Assembly (NCBI RefSeq): GCF_002837275.1
Contig: NZ_NXIF01000033.1
Coordinates: 1 to 64,000, forward strand
Reading direction: 5' to 3'
DNA length: 64,000 nt
From: Malaciobacter halophilus
GTDB taxonomy: Bacteria; Campylobacterota; Campylobacteria; Campylobacterales; Arcobacteraceae
Part shown: in pieces, positions 63,652 through 64,000 of the stretch
Position numbering within the stretch: the first letter of the stretch is position 1
Layout of the letters: each line of letters opens with the position of its first letter
Program-made: the position numbers and the translations under genes
Notes under the pieces: model-generated
Told to the model about the DNA's origin: nothing
The model's database searches: none
What the model saw: the letters and a program-made list of their open reading frames with translations, nothing else

Positions 63652-64000
63652 ATGAATATACTAATAGTTCACTGTCATCCAGAAAAACAATCTTTTAATG
63701 CATCTTTAACAAATACTGCTGAAAAAACATTAACAAAACAAGGTCACAATGTAGAGATCTCAGACTTATATGCAATTAATTTTGATCCAGTAGAAAAAGC
63801 AATACATTATAAAAATAGAGTAAATACCTCTAAATTTGATGTATTATCGGAACAAAGAAATGCATATAAAACTGATACTTTATCAAAAGATGTTAAAGAA
63901 CAAATAGAAAAAATAAAAAAATGTGATTTGTTAATTTTGCAATTTCCATTATGGTGGCATCAACAACCAGCTATGCTTAAAGGGTGGTTTGATAGAGTTT
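63652..64000 (+). CDS. NAD(P)H-dependent flavodoxin-fold oxidoreductase, N-terminal fragment
   Basis: The first 116 codons of a gene that runs off the right edge. AAAGGAG lies upstream of ATG 63652. MNILIVHCHPEKQSFNASL and LLILQFPLWWHQQPAMLKGW are the signatures of the NQO1/MdaB-like flavodoxin fold family, FMN/FAD-dependent quinone reductases. Cytoplasmic; the exact acceptor is unknown. Confidence 0.9.
   Translation, partial: MNILIVHCHPEKQSFNASLTNTAEKTLTKQGHNVEISDLYAINFDPVEKAIHYKNRVNTSKFDVLSEQRNAYKTDTLSKDVKEQIEKIKKCDLLILQFPLWWHQQPAMLKGWFDRV

Overview
The window is AT-rich DNA from a member of the Campylobacterota, most likely Arcobacteraceae (Arcobacter-like). The signs are the codon use, an HtrA followed by a CprRS-like two-component pair, a short HrcA with a CIRCE site, and a family of histidine kinases that share an 'AHQW(R/K)xPL' phosphoacceptor box. 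Genes are packed tightly on both strands. No stretch longer than about 250 bases lacks a gene. I saw no insertion sequence, prophage or CRISPR array.

Layout. 1-8.9 kb (minus) is a Lap-type type I secretion locus: TolC-like outer-membrane protein, ABC exporter with a degenerate C39-like N-terminus, HlyD-type adaptor, an ankyrin/OmpA lipoprotein, a WG-repeat lipoprotein, a soluble histidine kinase, and the start of a giant secreted adhesin that runs off the left edge. A response regulator is divergent at 9.0 kb. 9.7-15.4 kb holds an AI-2E family permease, two head-to-head Cache-type sensor kinases and a META-domain lipoprotein. tRNA-Cys, a DMT permease, a cupin and an AraC regulator follow to 18 kb. 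18.1-24.8 kb is a three-gene unit: filamentous-haemagglutinin-like exoprotein, FecR-domain membrane protein, CHASE2-GGDEF cyclase. 24.8-27 kb has tRNA-Ser, tRNA-Leu and ilvD. 27-30.4 kb is htrA with a CprR/CprS-like pair.

30.4-37.6 kb (minus) is a compact late cobalamin operon (CobT-like, CobU, CobS, CobC/CobD-type aminotransferase, cobyric acid synthase, CbiB, Cys-rich small protein). A MarC-type membrane protein and a transglutaminase-like protein are inserted in it. A two-component system (37.6-40.4 kb) lies divergent to a DASS carboxylate transporter (40.5-41.9 kb). 43-46.4 kb is a thiol/sulfur cluster: DsbD, periplasmic thioredoxin, two tail-to-tail rhodanese-fold proteins and a small conserved protein. 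Psd, a Cys-tailed small protein, a Gate-domain membrane protein, MltA and a zinc-ribbon membrane protein lead to the hrcA-grpE-dnaK heat-shock operon, which has a consensus promoter overlapped by CIRCE. 53.8-60.2 kb carries a DUF302 protein and an operon of MFS permease, SBP-type sensor kinase and a PLD-helicase-DUF3427 protein. 60.4-63.6 kb is a TAXI-type TRAP transporter. A flavodoxin-fold NAD(P)H oxidoreductase starts at the right edge.

Overall the region is dominated by surface display (type I adhesin, FHA-like exoprotein, a c-di-GMP synthase) and signal sensing. The least conventional parts are the accessory genes inside the type I secretion locus, the FHA-FecR-CHASE2 unit without a visible TpsB partner, and the kinase-linked PLD-helicase.
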